NCBI GenBank assembly: GCA_001803045.1
Contig: MHAR01000023.1
Coordinates: 1 to 64,000, forward strand
Length of the DNA stretch: 64,000 nt
Origin: Ignavibacteria bacterium RIFOXYB12_FULL_35_14
Lineage (GTDB): Bacteria; Bacteroidota; Ignavibacteria; Ignavibacteriales; Ignavibacteriaceae
Reading direction: 5' to 3'
Shown: positions 45,685 to 54,907 of the stretch, in pieces
Layout of the letters: each line of letters starts with the position of its first letter
Numbering within the stretch: position 1 is the first letter of the stretch
Program-made: the position numbers and the translations under genes
Notes under the pieces: generated by a model
Databases searched by the model: none
Seen by the model: the letters and a program-made list of their open reading frames with translations, nothing else
What the model was told of the DNA's origin: nothing

Positions 45685-46710
45685 ATGAAAAAAAGCTTTT
45701 TATTAATAATAATACTCTTGGTTTCCATCACAATAAATATTTTGGGTGGTGATACAAACCGGAAGGGGACGTCTGGAGCACAAGAACTGCTTATACCTGT
45801 GGGTGCCCGTTCAATTGCATCGGGTGGTTCTTTTCTATCAAGCGTGACCGGGTTAGAAGCTATTTATTATAATCCGGCGGGGCTGGATTTAATGAATGGT
45901 TCCGAAGTCATGTTTAGTTATATGAATTATTTAGCGGATATATCATTATCATACTTTGCTGTGGGTACACAGCTAGGTGAATTTGGATCGCTTGCTTTTT
46001 CATATAAAACTTTGGGTTTTGGTGAAATCCCGGTTACTACATTTGATAATCCGGAAGGAACAGGTGAAACGTATTCACCAGAATACAATGTTATCACTTT
46101 AACTTTTGGTAAAAAACTTACCGATAGAGTTTCTGCTGGAGTAAATTTTAAGTACGTTCATGAAGGTATCATGAACGCCTCGGCTAATGGAATGGCCATC
46201 GATTTTGGTGTTCAATATAAATTTAACCAAAATTTCTCTATAGGTACTGCAGTTAAAAATGTCGGGACAAACATGTCCTTCACTGGTGAAGACCTTAAAG
46301 TTAAGAGTGAAGTACCTGGAAGCGGCCTTGGATCAGGCAGCGGAGTATACCAAGCAGATACTGAACCATTTCAAATTCCCAGTTATTTTGAATTAAGCGT
46401 TGCTTACAGGCTCGATGTTAATGAAGAAAATTTTCTATCATTGGCAACCGCTTTTAAAAATAATAATAGCTTTGAAGATGAAATGGGGTTCGGTTTAGAA
46501 TATAATTATACTAATATGTTTTTCCTTAGAGGCGGTTATAACCTGCTATTACAGAATACTAATGAATCAATTTATGACTTTACATTAGGAGCCGGTATAA
46601 ACTATCAAACCAAGGATGGAGTTACTTTCGCTTTCGACTATGCATTCAGAAATGTGAAGGAATTCCCAACCGCAAATCATGTCTTTACGGTTAAACTTGG
46701 TCTTGAATAA
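45685..46710 (+). CDS. PorV/PorQ-family outer-membrane protein
   Basis: 341 residues, FadL-like barrel. Signal peptide about 1-21, then the family start SGAQELLIPVGARSIASGGS, with EAIYYNPAGLD after it. In T9SS, PorV shuttles cargo from the translocon to the attachment complex, and PorV-like paralogues often sit beside their cargo. Its position right after the 1113-residue secreted protein suggests a dedicated partner (inference). Confidence 0.83.
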   Translation: MKKSFLLIIILLVSITINILGGDTNRKGTSGAQELLIPVGARSIASGGSFLSSVTGLEAIYYNPAGLDLMNGSEVMFSYMNYLADISLSYFAVGTQLGEFGSLAFSYKTLGFGEIPVTTFDNPEGTGETYSPEYNVITLTFGKKLTDRVSAGVNFKYVHEGIMNASANGMAIDFGVQYKFNQNFSIGTAVKNVGTNMSFTGEDLKVKSEVPGSGLGSGSGVYQADTEPFQIPSYFELSVAYRLDVNEENFLSLATAFKNNNSFEDEMGFGLEYNYTNMFFLRGGYNLLLQNTNESIYDFTLGAGINYQTKDGVTFAFDYAFRNVKEFPTANHVFTVKLGLE

Positions 46711-46729
46711 ATAATCTTACCTTTAATTG

Positions 46730-46760
46730 GGCGTCTATTGTTAAACAATAGACGCCTTTT
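46730..46760 (+). terminator. Strong intrinsic terminator after the PorV-like gene
   Basis: Perfect 13-bp stem GGCGTCTATTGTT (46730-46742) / AACAATAGACGCC (46744-46756) followed by TTTT and a T-rich stretch. It ends the TonB receptor/PorV-like transcript just before the GWxTD gene at 46780. The single-base nominal loop means a few central pairs must open. Confidence 0.85.
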
Positions 46761-46779
46761 TATTTATTGAAATATTAAA

Positions 46780-48141
46780 ATGAAAAATCTTTCTTTCTTA
46801 CTTTTATTTATAGCAATTCAAATAAATGCTCAAAACCTATTTGATTTCGACTACGCACAATTTGGTTATGATTCCACTTCAAATTATCTCGAATTCTATT
46901 ACTCATTTAATCAGAAGTCAATGAAAGTTTCGCCTTTAGATTCCATTAATGTGGTTAAAGGTATTCTGCAAATTTCTATCGAAGATACGAGTTCGGGACA
47001 AAAAATTGTTGACAAGGAGTGGAGAGTTTCACATCAGGTCTCTGATTCTGGAGAAGCGGGAAGTAAGTATCTCATCGGAGTTGTCGGTTTTATTGTACCT
47101 CATGGAAGTTACAAATGCATGATAGGAGGAAGAGATGTTAAGGATGAAAAGAATCAGAAAATTTATACCGAATATTTAACTTCCGGGCGATTTATTACTG
47201 AGCAAATTTCCATAAGTGATATACAGCTTGCTTCAAGAATTATTCAAGATAGTCCTAACACGGAATCGATATTCTATAAAAATAGTATGGAAATTTATCC
47301 AATTCCAAGCTCTGTATTTGGTGAAAATCAGCCGGTTGTTTTTTACTATTCAGAATTATATAACCTGCTAAGAATAAGCGGATCCGAACACCTTAAGCTT
47401 ATTTCTTCTGTCTATAATAGTAAAAGGAAAATTGTATTCTCTAAATCAAAACCCATTAGCAGATCTTACGATTCCAGAGTAGAAGTCGGTTCAATTGTTG
47501 TTAATAAATACCCCACCGATACATATACTTTTGTTATTGCTTTAATTGACAGCACCGCTAATTATGGTGTATCATCTTCCAAGAAATTCTACGTCTTCAA
47601 TCCATCGATTGCGATAACGGATACTATGACCGGACAGGTATCTGGTGTTTTTGCAAGCGAGTTTGGAGTTATGGCAGATGAAGAATTAGATGACCTGTTT
47701 AACAAATCCAAATATATTTCGTCCTCAGCGGAAGTTGACAAGTACGATAAAATCAGTACAACAGAGGGTAAGAGGGAATTCCTCTACAATTTTTGGAAGG
47801 ATAGGGATAATGATCCCTCCACTCCGGAAAATGAATTTTATAAACTCTATTTAACTAAGGTCACTTTAAGTAATCAAAGATATGGCTCATTATCTCGAAT
47901 TGGATGGAAATCCGATAGGGGACGAGTGTTCATCATACATGGTGAACCAAGCGAAATAGAACGCTACCCAAATCAGGTTGATACTAAACCATATGAGATT
48001 TGGTATTACAATGAATTAGAGGGCGGTGTGATCTTTGTTTTTGGAGATTTAACGGGATTTTCTGATTACACACTGCTTCATTCAACACTCCGGGGAGAGC
48101 TTCGTGATGATAATTGGATAAGGAGGATTACAACATTTTAA
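46780..48141 (+). CDS. GWxTD-domain-containing exported protein
   Basis: 453 residues, signal peptide about 1-17 (ending INAQN). The N-terminal part is beta-rich. The C-terminal GWxTD domain (about 320-450) shows KREFLYNFWKDRD, the signature as GWKSDRGRVFIIHGEP (Ser in place of Thr), then PYEIWYY. The domain is widespread in Bacteroidota, Ignavibacteriota and relatives; its function is unknown. It is separated from the preceding gene by a terminator. Confidence 0.82.
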   Translation: MKNLSFLLLFIAIQINAQNLFDFDYAQFGYDSTSNYLEFYYSFNQKSMKVSPLDSINVVKGILQISIEDTSSGQKIVDKEWRVSHQVSDSGEAGSKYLIGVVGFIVPHGSYKCMIGGRDVKDEKNQKIYTEYLTSGRFITEQISISDIQLASRIIQDSPNTESIFYKNSMEIYPIPSSVFGENQPVVFYYSELYNLLRISGSEHLKLISSVYNSKRKIVFSKSKPISRSYDSRVEVGSIVVNKYPTDTYTFVIALIDSTANYGVSSSKKFYVFNPSIAITDTMTGQVSGVFASEFGVMADEELDDLFNKSKYISSSAEVDKYDKISTTEGKREFLYNFWKDRDNDPSTPENEFYKLYLTKVTLSNQRYGSLSRIGWKSDRGRVFIIHGEPSEIERYPNQVDTKPYEIWYYNELEGGVIFVFGDLTGFSDYTLLHSTLRGELRDDNWIRRITTF

Positions 48142-48162
48142 ATTTCTTCCTATGATCTCTAC

Positions 48163-48205
48163 TCTTTGGATTATTAGAATTCCATCCAAATAATTAGTTT
48201 TGAGC
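48163..48205 (+). terminator. Possible weak terminator after the GWxTD gene
   Basis: TTTGGAT (48165-48171) pairs with ATCCAAA (48184-48190), loop 12 bases, followed by TAATTAGTTTT. AT-rich stem and interrupted T-run make it weak. Confidence 0.35.
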
Positions 48206-48252
48206 CGGAAATAATTTTTTATATCGACTTATAAACTTTTCCATTCTTTTTA

Positions 48253-49122
48253 ATGAAAAATTTTTTAGAGTATTTTCTTTTTTTAATTCTTGCCGGTATT
48301 GTAAGACTATTAGGACTAAATGTATCCAGGCGATTATCAATTGTGATTGCATTCATGTTTTATTACATAATACCAATTCGTAAGCAAGTCACATTAAAAA
48401 ATCTTCGCAAAGCTTTTCCGGAATTCTCAGTAAGTGATATAAAAAAGATTGCCTTTGGCAGCTATAAAAGTTTTTCCATCACGCTTGTTGAAATGTTGTT
48501 CATTCCATTCATGACAAGAGAGCAAATTGAAAATGCAATTTATTGTGAAGATGCGGAGTTAGTCAAAAAATACTACAAACGTTACAGGGGTCTGATTGTA
48601 TTATCTGGGCATTTTGGTAATTGGGAATACATTGCACTGTCGGTAAGTGCGAAGATTAATGTTCCATTCCATGTTGTGGTTAAATCACAGAGGAATCCTT
48701 ATGTAGATGCTTATCTAAACAAAGGGCGAACACGATGGATTAATAAAATTGTTCCGCTGGGTGCATCAATAAGAAAAATTTATGCTGAGCTTAAAGCTAA
48801 AAATATTGTTGCAATGGTTGCAGATCAACGAGGACCGCAAGAAGGAATGCGGGTGAATTTTTTCGGTCAGCAATCCTCAATTTATCCGGGTCCTGCAATG
48901 CTTGCAATTAAAACCGGAGCACCTATTTTATACGGTTTAACGATTAGACAACCGGATTATTCTTACACAGCACAAATATCCGAAATCAGCATGGAAAATC
49001 TTCCTGCTGATGAAGAAAAGCAAATCCAGGAAGTTAGTCAAAGGCACATGGCATTATTAGAATCTGTAATACGCAAGCATCCCGAGCAGTGGCTTTGGAT
49101 GCACAATATTTGGAAGTATTGA
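48253..49122 (+). CDS. LpxL/HtrB-family lysophospholipid (lipid A) acyltransferase
   Basis: 289 residues. An N-terminal membrane segment (about 6-22) and the catalytic H-x4-E motif as HFGNWE (His120-Glu125) are visible, with DQRGPQEGMRVNFFG further on. The family adds secondary acyl chains to lipid A; related proteins acylate other lipids. A following heptosyltransferase-like gene supports an LPS context, though no lpx genes lie in this window. Confidence 0.85.
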   Translation: MKNFLEYFLFLILAGIVRLLGLNVSRRLSIVIAFMFYYIIPIRKQVTLKNLRKAFPEFSVSDIKKIAFGSYKSFSITLVEMLFIPFMTREQIENAIYCEDAELVKKYYKRYRGLIVLSGHFGNWEYIALSVSAKINVPFHVVVKSQRNPYVDAYLNKGRTRWINKIVPLGASIRKIYAELKAKNIVAMVADQRGPQEGMRVNFFGQQSSIYPGPAMLAIKTGAPILYGLTIRQPDYSYTAQISEISMENLPADEEKQIQEVSQRHMALLESVIRKHPEQWLWMHNIWKY

Positions 49123-49127
49123 GCAGC

Positions 49128-50147
49128 ATGGAAAGGATACTTGTCATACAAACAGCTTTTATTGGCGATGTAATTTTAACGCTGCCAATGATTGAAAAAC
49201 TGAAAGAAAAATTTTCCTCAACTGAAATTGATGTTTTGTGCGTTCCCTCAACGCAGGAAATATTTACCGCTTCACCTTTTTTAAGTGATGTTATAGTTAT
49301 TGATAAAAAGAAAGTTCACAGATCGATACTTAGTATTTACAAATTTACCAATGAATTAAAAAAGCGGAACTACACGAAAATATTTTCTCCGCACAGATCT
49401 TTTAGAACATCATTCATTGTGATGCAATCCGGTGTTCGGGACACTTATGGTTTTTCTAATTCATCAGTTTTCCATGTTTATAAAAATATAGTTGATTACA
49501 ATTATGATATTCATGAAGTTCAGCGAAATTTAGATTTAATCGGTTTTGAATATTCTTCAGAAAGCTGGCGAATTATTCCACGGGTAAAAGTAAATGAATT
49601 CTCGAGGCAAAAAGTCGCAGGGTTTTTATCATCAAATAATATAAAAGGCAAGCTGATAGCTGTCGCTCCAGGCAGTATTTGGGAAACAAAAAAATATCCT
49701 GAACAATACTATAAAGAAATAATCAGGTACTTTGTGGATCATTCTTATAAGATATTAGTTATTGGTAGTGAATCGGATAAGGAACTGTGCGAACGACTTT
49801 CGGTTGGATATAATGGTGAGGTTTGCTCAACTGCTGGTCTTTTTTCAATCATAGAATCAATTGAACTTCTTAAAAATGCTAAGCTTTTATTAACCAACGA
49901 TAGTGCACCAACTCACTTCGGCATGTGTGCAGATATTCCGGTTCTGACTCTATTTTGTTCTACCATTCCGGAATTCGGTTTTTATCCTTATAATAAAAAA
50001 AGTTCGTACATTAGTTTTAACGATTTAAGCTGCAAACCTTGCGGCATTCACGGTTTTGAAAAATGTCCTGTTTCTAACTTTAATTGTGGTTATAAATTAG
50101 ATCCCAAAATTATTATATCTAAAATGGAAGAGCTGCTCAGTGATTGA
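49128..50147 (+). CDS. GT9 (ADP-heptose:LPS heptosyltransferase-like) glycosyltransferase
   Basis: 339 residues from the ATG at 49128, which directly starts ERILVIQTAFIGDVILTLP, the usual beginning of WaaF-type enzymes. A longer frame from 49089 overlaps the acyltransferase gene and adds 13 unrelated residues. The C-terminal half has LLTNDSAPTHFGMC, the family's nucleotide-sugar site. Four cysteines near the end (about 301-319) are unusual and might bind metal. It follows the acyltransferase by five bases. Confidence 0.85.
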   Translation: MERILVIQTAFIGDVILTLPMIEKLKEKFSSTEIDVLCVPSTQEIFTASPFLSDVIVIDKKKVHRSILSIYKFTNELKKRNYTKIFSPHRSFRTSFIVMQSGVRDTYGFSNSSVFHVYKNIVDYNYDIHEVQRNLDLIGFEYSSESWRIIPRVKVNEFSRQKVAGFLSSNNIKGKLIAVAPGSIWETKKYPEQYYKEIIRYFVDHSYKILVIGSESDKELCERLSVGYNGEVCSTAGLFSIIESIELLKNAKLLLTNDSAPTHFGMCADIPVLTLFCSTIPEFGFYPYNKKSSYISFNDLSCKPCGIHGFEKCPVSNFNCGYKLDPKIIISKMEELLSD

Positions 50148-50775
50148 AACAAAAGACATTGATTTCATCTGTGTCGAAGATGAATTTGAAAATTCAATTA
50201 TTAAAGCAAAAAAAATTTATCTCGAAGGTGGAGTATTTGTATATCCGACCGATACAATTTATGGTTTAGGCGCTAATCCCTTTAATGAAGAAGCACTTGA
50301 GAAAGTAAATTCGATAAAAGGCAGGCAGGAAGGAAAGAACTATATTTTATTGATTGATAGTATTGATACACTTTCCAAATATGTTGAACTTAATTCCGAA
50401 AAGCATTTGGATTTTCTTCAATCAATTTGGCCGAATCCGGTTTCTGTTGTACTCAACTTGAACAAGAGAACGAGCAGTGTATTACAAATTGATACTGCGG
50501 CTTTTCGAATTCCAAATCATCGTTTTTGTCAAAAACTTGCTGCTGAGTTGCATATGCCTATCATTTCAACAAGTGTTAATAAAACAGGTTTACCTCCGGT
50601 CAATCATCCGGAAATAATCAAGCAAGAATTTTCCTCAGAAGTTTCGGGAATATTTTATTCCAATAAAAGGTATTTTGATAAAGTTTCGACCTTGATAGAT
50701 TTGACAGGAAATGATTTGGTTTTACTTCGTGAAGGTAAAGTTAAGTTTGATGAATTGACTGAAAAGTATAAATAG
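50140..50775 (+). CDS. Threonylcarbamoyl-AMP synthase (Sua5/YciO/YrdC family)
   Basis: 211 residues; makes threonylcarbamoyl-AMP for the t6A37 tRNA modification. VYPTDTIYGLGANPFN near the N-terminus and the KGRQEGKNYILLID stretch are the family signature; ISTSVNKTGLPP closes the site. It is the short YrdC-type without the Sua5 C-terminal domain. It starts at a GTG overlapping the heptosyltransferase gene by eight bases. Confidence 0.87.
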   Translation: MIETKDIDFICVEDEFENSIIKAKKIYLEGGVFVYPTDTIYGLGANPFNEEALEKVNSIKGRQEGKNYILLIDSIDTLSKYVELNSEKHLDFLQSIWPNPVSVVLNLNKRTSSVLQIDTAAFRIPNHRFCQKLAAELHMPIISTSVNKTGLPPVNHPEIIKQEFSSEVSGIFYSNKRYFDKVSTLIDLTGNDLVLLREGKVKFDELTEKYK

Positions 50776-50810
50776 CGTTTTTGCTTGTAAATGTTTTTTC
50801 AAAGTGTAAA

Positions 50811-51638
50811 ATGAAACTCAAAGACTTAAAAAATATTAAGAACCTTCTCATAATTACATTTTCTGATAAACCTTCATTTGAGGGTTCAAAGTTTAATATA
50901 TCGTTTAAAAAATTATTGGCTATTTTTTTTATTTACTCTAGTGTGCTGTTTGTTGGCGGTTTTTTGATAATCAATTTGACCCCATTAAGTAAAATATTTT
51001 ACTCCGAAGATTATTATTATCAAATAGAAGAACAAGAAAAATACCTCGAACTGAATAAGAAATTACTTTTCCTTTCAAAAGAAATTGAAGATTTAAAGAC
51101 AACAAACGAGAGATTGAGATATGCGATAATGCTGGGTGATTCTAATCTCGTAAATCCTACAAATGATTCGGTGAAGAACTACAATCAAAAATTAAAAAAA
51201 AAGGTTGAAGGAAATGTTCTATTCATTTTCCGGTACATCTGGGATAATATTTTCACATCAAACAAAAACGATAATTTTTTCGCACGCCCAATTAACGGAT
51301 TCATCAGTCGTGAATTCAATCCTGAAGAAGGACATTATGGCATAGACATAGTTGCAAAAACCGGAACGCCGATATATTCAACGGCAAGCGGTTATGTTAT
51401 CTTCTCGGATTATACGGTAGATGATGGTTATATGATTATAATTATTCATCCAAATGATTATATTTCGGTGTACAAACATTGTTCATCGTTATTAAAACAT
51501 AAAAGAGAAAAAATTATTCAGAGTGAAATGATAGCACTAAGCGGAAATACGGGACATAAATCACACGGCCCGCATCTTCATTTTGAAATTTGGAAAAATG
51601 GTCAGCCATTAAATCCTCAAAAGCTATTTATTAACTAA
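50811..51638 (+). CDS. M23-family metallopeptidase, membrane-anchored
   Basis: 275 residues from the ATG at 50811 (a TTG 30 bases earlier is less likely). One transmembrane helix (about 34-56), a coiled-coil-like stretch (about 68-105), then the LytM/M23 endopeptidase domain. The latter has zinc-binding H-x3-D (His175, Asp179) and H-x-H (His255, His257), all intact, so it should be active on peptidoglycan cross-links. Directly followed by a bactofilin gene, a pairing known from cell-shape systems. Confidence 0.88.
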   Translation: MKLKDLKNIKNLLIITFSDKPSFEGSKFNISFKKLLAIFFIYSSVLFVGGFLIINLTPLSKIFYSEDYYYQIEEQEKYLELNKKLLFLSKEIEDLKTTNERLRYAIMLGDSNLVNPTNDSVKNYNQKLKKKVEGNVLFIFRYIWDNIFTSNKNDNFFARPINGFISREFNPEEGHYGIDIVAKTGTPIYSTASGYVIFSDYTVDDGYMIIIIHPNDYISVYKHCSSLLKHKREKIIQSEMIALSGNTGHKSHGPHLHFEIWKNGQPLNPQKLFIN

Positions 51639-51655
51639 TAAGGAGAACTAAATTG

Positions 51656-52048
51656 ATGAAGTACAAAAACGAAATCATTGGCAAAGATGAAGTTACAATT
51701 ATTGGGGCAGGAGTTGTACTCGAGGGAAAATTATCGAGTAACGGCAACATAAGAGTTGATGGCGCAATTAATGGAGATATTACTGCTAATGGAAGTGTTA
51801 CAGTTGGTGAAACAGGTGAAATAACCGGCGAAATAAAAGCTGAAGTAATCAGTATTGGCGGCAAAGTTACCGGCAGCATTAATTCCAAGGAAAAAGTTGT
51901 GCTTGAATCAAAAGCTGTCTTGAAGGGTGATATCGTTACAAAGATTTTAGTTGTCGAAGCGGGAGCTATTTTTGACGGCAGCAGCAAAATGTCCGATAAA
52001 GGATTAAGCTCGAGCGGTGCAGGTACATCTTCTATCGGCGATGATTGA
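51656..52048 (+). CDS. Bactofilin (polymer-forming cytoskeletal protein)
   Basis: 130 residues from ATG 51656; a TTG at 51653 is an alternative. AGGAG lies ten bases upstream of the ATG. The core is the right-handed beta-helix with its short Gly/Val/Ile repeats (EGKLSSNGNIRVDGAINGD onward to about 105), flanked by short polar tails. Bactofilins form filaments without nucleotide and often localise an M23 peptidase to shape the wall; that gene is 17 bases upstream. Its 3' end overlaps the atpZ-like gene. Confidence 0.92.
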   Translation: MKYKNEIIGKDEVTIIGAGVVLEGKLSSNGNIRVDGAINGDITANGSVTVGETGEITGEIKAEVISIGGKVTGSINSKEKVVLESKAVLKGDIVTKILVVEAGAIFDGSSKMSDKGLSSSGAGTSSIGDD

Positions 52049-52277
52049 GGATAAAAAAGATAAGAATTCTTCAAATTCAAATCTTTATAAAGATTACGCT
52101 CCATACCTTGGTTTAGGTATTCAGCTTGCAGCCACAATTGTAATTATGGTGTTTGTTGGTATTTGGCTGGATGGAAAATTTAACACTTCACCTTATTTGA
52201 CTTTAGTTTTTTCCTTTTTAGGAATTTTTACGGGTATGTATCATTTCATTAAGTCTGTAACGAGACTTGATAAATGA
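52041..52277 (+). CDS. AtpZ-like small membrane protein
   Basis: 78 residues from the ATG at 52041, which overlaps the bactofilin stop by eight bases (a frame from 52017 adds eight unrelated residues). Two membrane helices with GIWLDGKFNTSPYLTLVFSF between and within them is the AtpZ/AtpI signature. AtpZ-like proteins are linked to Mg2+ transport and ATP synthase assembly. It heads the atp operon. Confidence 0.8.
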   Translation: MIEDKKDKNSSNSNLYKDYAPYLGLGIQLAATIVIMVFVGIWLDGKFNTSPYLTLVFSFLGIFTGMYHFIKSVTRLDK

Positions 52278-52645
52278 CATCCCCTAAAAAACTTATTTTA
52301 TTCTCATCTGCTTTCTTAGCTATCACTTTTCTAATAAGCGCACTTCTTTTTTACTTAGATGTCTTGTCTAAAGATGACTTCAAAGCTTTTCTTTTGGCGG
52401 GAATAATAACGGCATTTAATACAGGATTGGGAATAATTTCAATTAAAAGCGTTATTAATAAACCGGAAAGTGTGTTTATTCAAAGACTGTTTGGCGGAAT
52501 GGTGATTCGTTTTTTTACAACGCTGATTATGGTTGTTTTAGCACTGCTTTTTTTGGAATTAAATCGGATAAGCTTTATATTTTCAATCCTATTTTTTTAC
52601 ATTTTTTACTTAGTAGTTGAGATCATTTACCTAAACTTTCGTTAA
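52274..52645 (+). CDS. AtpI-like membrane protein in the ATP synthase operon
   Basis: 123 residues, four hydrophobic helices, with few charged residues. Sequence alone does not name it firmly; position (four-base ATGA overlap after atpZ, 16 bases before atpB) and topology fit an AtpI-like rotor-assembly factor. A less likely alternative is an unrelated small membrane protein. Confidence 0.6.
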   Translation: MTSPKKLILFSSAFLAITFLISALLFYLDVLSKDDFKAFLLAGIITAFNTGLGIISIKSVINKPESVFIQRLFGGMVIRFFTTLIMVVLALLFLELNRISFIFSILFFYIFYLVVEIIYLNFR

Positions 52646-52661
52646 AATTAAGCAAATTTCA

Positions 52662-53504
52662 ATGTTTTTTAGCTCTGATACTAGCCATACCGTTGTTCAA
52701 GGTACAGTTAAGCAAGCTGACAGCGGTGGTGATTGGATTTTGCATCATGTTATGGATGGAAACTACCTCGATTTTGAACCTTTTGGGAAAATATATCTTC
52801 CTCACCTCCAACTTTTAGGGCTTGATATTTCAATTACCAGGCATGTGGTGTTTCTATGGATTGTTGCAGCGTTGTTAATATTGACTTTTCTGATAGCTTC
52901 AAAAAGTTATAAAAAGTCACTCGTACCACACGGTTTCACCAACTTTATTGAAACAATTATTGTGTTTGTCCGTGATGAAATTGTGAAACCGACAATTGGT
53001 CACGGTTACGAAAAGTTTTTACCGTATTTGCTCACTGCATTCTTCTTTATTCTTTATAGCAATTTTCTTGGATTGATCCCTTATACAGCAACTGTAACAA
53101 GTAACATTGCTGTTACAGCAACATTGGCAGGTTTTACGTTTATTACAACACAGATTGGTGGAATGATAAGTCATGGACCTCTTGGATATTTCAAGGGACT
53201 TATTCCTCCTGGAATGCCTGTTGCGCTTTTACCCCTAATTGTATTAGTAGAAATTTTTGGTCTTTTCACAAAACCATTTGCATTGTGTATTCGTCTTTTT
53301 GCAAACATGACCGCTGGCCATGTTGTTATTCTTTCGCTTATCGGATTAATTTTTATTATGAAGACAATTTACTTTGCACCTGTTTCAATTGCTTTTGCTT
53401 TATTCATTTACTTTTTAGAATTATTAGTTGCATTAATTCAAGCATATATTTTTACAATGCTATCCTCATTATTCATAGGGATGGCAGTTCATCAAGATCA
53501 TTAA
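52662..53504 (+). CDS. atpB: ATP synthase F0 subunit a
   Basis: 280 residues, six or so membrane helices. The essential Arg of the half-channel is in KPFALCIRLFANMTAGH (helix 4), with ALIQAYIFTMLSSLFI in the last helix. A long N-terminal stretch (about 1-55, with HHVMDG) precedes helix 1. It provides the proton path onto the c-ring. The ATG lies 16 bases after the AtpI-like gene. Confidence 0.95.
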   Translation: MFFSSDTSHTVVQGTVKQADSGGDWILHHVMDGNYLDFEPFGKIYLPHLQLLGLDISITRHVVFLWIVAALLILTFLIASKSYKKSLVPHGFTNFIETIIVFVRDEIVKPTIGHGYEKFLPYLLTAFFFILYSNFLGLIPYTATVTSNIAVTATLAGFTFITTQIGGMISHGPLGYFKGLIPPGMPVALLPLIVLVEIFGLFTKPFALCIRLFANMTAGHVVILSLIGLIFIMKTIYFAPVSIAFALFIYFLELLVALIQAYIFTMLSSLFIGMAVHQDH

Positions 53505-53532
53505 TCATTCATATAAAAAAAGGAGTAATAAA

Positions 53533-53754
53533 ATGGAATTAGGATATTTAGGTGCTGGCATTGGCGCAAGCATAGCTGTACTTGGAGCCGGATTAGGAAT
53601 CGGTAAGCTTGCAAGCGCTGCATTAGAAGCAATGGGAAGACAACCTGAAGCTGCAGGTCCTATCCGAACAGCAATGATTATTGCCGCCGCTTTGATCGAA
53701 GGTGTTGCATTCTTTGCTCTTGTGGTTTGTATTCTTCTTGCTGTTAAAGCATAA
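53533..53754 (+). CDS. atpE: ATP synthase F0 subunit c
   Basis: 73 residues, two helices with the polar loop GRQPEA. The ion-binding carboxylate is the Glu in ALIEGVAFF. The Gln plus Glu-Ser/Thr pattern of Na+ c-rings is absent (GIGKLA and IEGV), so protons are the likely coupling ion (inference from established c-subunit motifs). A strong AAGGAG precedes the ATG. Confidence 0.95.
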   Translation: MELGYLGAGIGASIAVLGAGLGIGKLASAALEAMGRQPEAAGPIRTAMIIAAALIEGVAFFALVVCILLAVKA

Positions 53755-53784
53755 ACATCTTTTAATAATTAAAGGTAACCTATC

Positions 53785-54330
53785 ATGCTTGCAACGAGTA
53801 CTTTTGCTCTGTTGGCTTTAAGTTCTGAAGGCGGAGGCGGAAGCTTAGTTGATATCAATCCGGGATTAATTGTTTGGACTGCCGTCACATTTATACTTCT
53901 TCTTCTCATCCTTAAAAAGGTTGCTTGGAAACCGATTCTGACTGCTTTAGATCAAAGAGAAGCCGCTATTAAGGAATCTCTTGAAAAGGCGGAGAAAGCT
54001 AAGGATGAAGCGCAAAGAATTCTTTATGAGAATCAGGCAAATCTTTCCAAAGCCGAAGAAGAATCCAAAAAAATAATTGAGCAGGGAAGAATCTACGCTG
54101 AAAAATTGAAAGACCAGGTGATTAAGGAAAGTAAAGATCAAGCTCAAAAAATACTTAATGAGGCTACTGCAGAAATTGAGAGAAAGAAGGAAGAAACTTT
54201 TAGTGAGCTTAAATCACAAATTGCCGATTTGGTAATTCAAACTACTGAAAAAGTTTTGGGTGAAACTGTTGACAGGAACGTTCACAAAAAAATTGCGGAT
54301 AAATACATTAACGAGATCGCTAAGAACTAA
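53785..54330 (+). CDS. atpF: ATP synthase F0 subunit b
   Basis: 181 residues. One N-terminal membrane helix (about 26-44, with [18 protein letters not shown]), then a long charged coiled coil forming the peripheral stalk. The Gly/Ser-rich start [13 protein letters not shown] is a common prelude in this lineage. It ends two bases before atpH. Confidence 0.94.
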   Translation: MLATSTFALLALSSEGGGGSLVDINPGLIVWTAVTFILLLLILKKVAWKPILTALDQREAAIKESLEKAEKAKDEAQRILYENQANLSKAEEESKKIIEQGRIYAEKLKDQVIKESKDQAQKILNEATAEIERKKEETFSELKSQIADLVIQTTEKVLGETVDRNVHKKIADKYINEIAKN

Positions 54331-54332
54331 AT

Positions 54333-54887
54333 ATGGCTGAACAGAAAGTTTCTGCACGTTATGCTTCATCGCTTTTAGATTCTGTAATTCAGAAGAATCT
54401 GCTCGAAGCAGTCTCGAATGATATTGAGCTTGTTTCTTCTGTGTTAAAGCAAAATCCGAATCTAAACAGAATGCTTGAGAACCCTGTGGTAAAACCGGAT
54501 ATTAAATCTTCTGTTCTTGAAGAAATATTTAAGAGCAAAATTAATTCTGAAACAATGGAATTTATGCTCTTCGTTATTAAAAAAAAACGTGAAGAAATAT
54601 TACCCAGCATTCTCGAAAAGTTTAAAGAGCTTAGAGATATAAAGTTGGGATTTGTCAATGTTAATGTTTCGGTTGCATCTGAGTTCAGCGATTCACAAAA
54701 AAAAGAGCTGCAAAATAAATTGCAGAATAAACTGAAGAAAAAAGTTAGAATGAATTATAAGGTTGATGAAAAAATTCTTGGCGGTTTTATCGTTCAAGCG
54801 GGCGATACCGTATACAATGCATCAATCAAACATCAATTGGATTTGCTGAAGAAACATTTTGTTGAAGGTAGTCCAATTACAAATTAG
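54333..54887 (+). CDS. atpH: ATP synthase F1 subunit delta
   Basis: 184 residues; helical N-terminal domain ([10 protein letters not shown] at about 8-17) and the C-terminal [20 protein letters not shown] signature. It joins the peripheral stalk to the alpha subunits. Confidence 0.93.
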   Translation: MAEQKVSARYASSLLDSVIQKNLLEAVSNDIELVSSVLKQNPNLNRMLENPVVKPDIKSSVLEEIFKSKINSETMEFMLFVIKKKREEILPSILEKFKELRDIKLGFVNVNVSVASEFSDSQKKELQNKLQNKLKKKVRMNYKVDEKILGGFIVQAGDTVYNASIKHQLDLLKKHFVEGSPITN

Positions 54888-54907
54888 AAATCAGTAAGGA
54901 AAAAATT

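Noticed and set aside
49089-49127. Start of the heptosyltransferase-like gene at 49089
   Set aside because: Adds 13 residues read from the acyltransferase gene; ATG 49128 begins the family motif directly.
50781-50810. TTG start of the M23 peptidase at 50781
   Set aside because: ATG at 50811 is preferred; the ten extra residues are not family-like.
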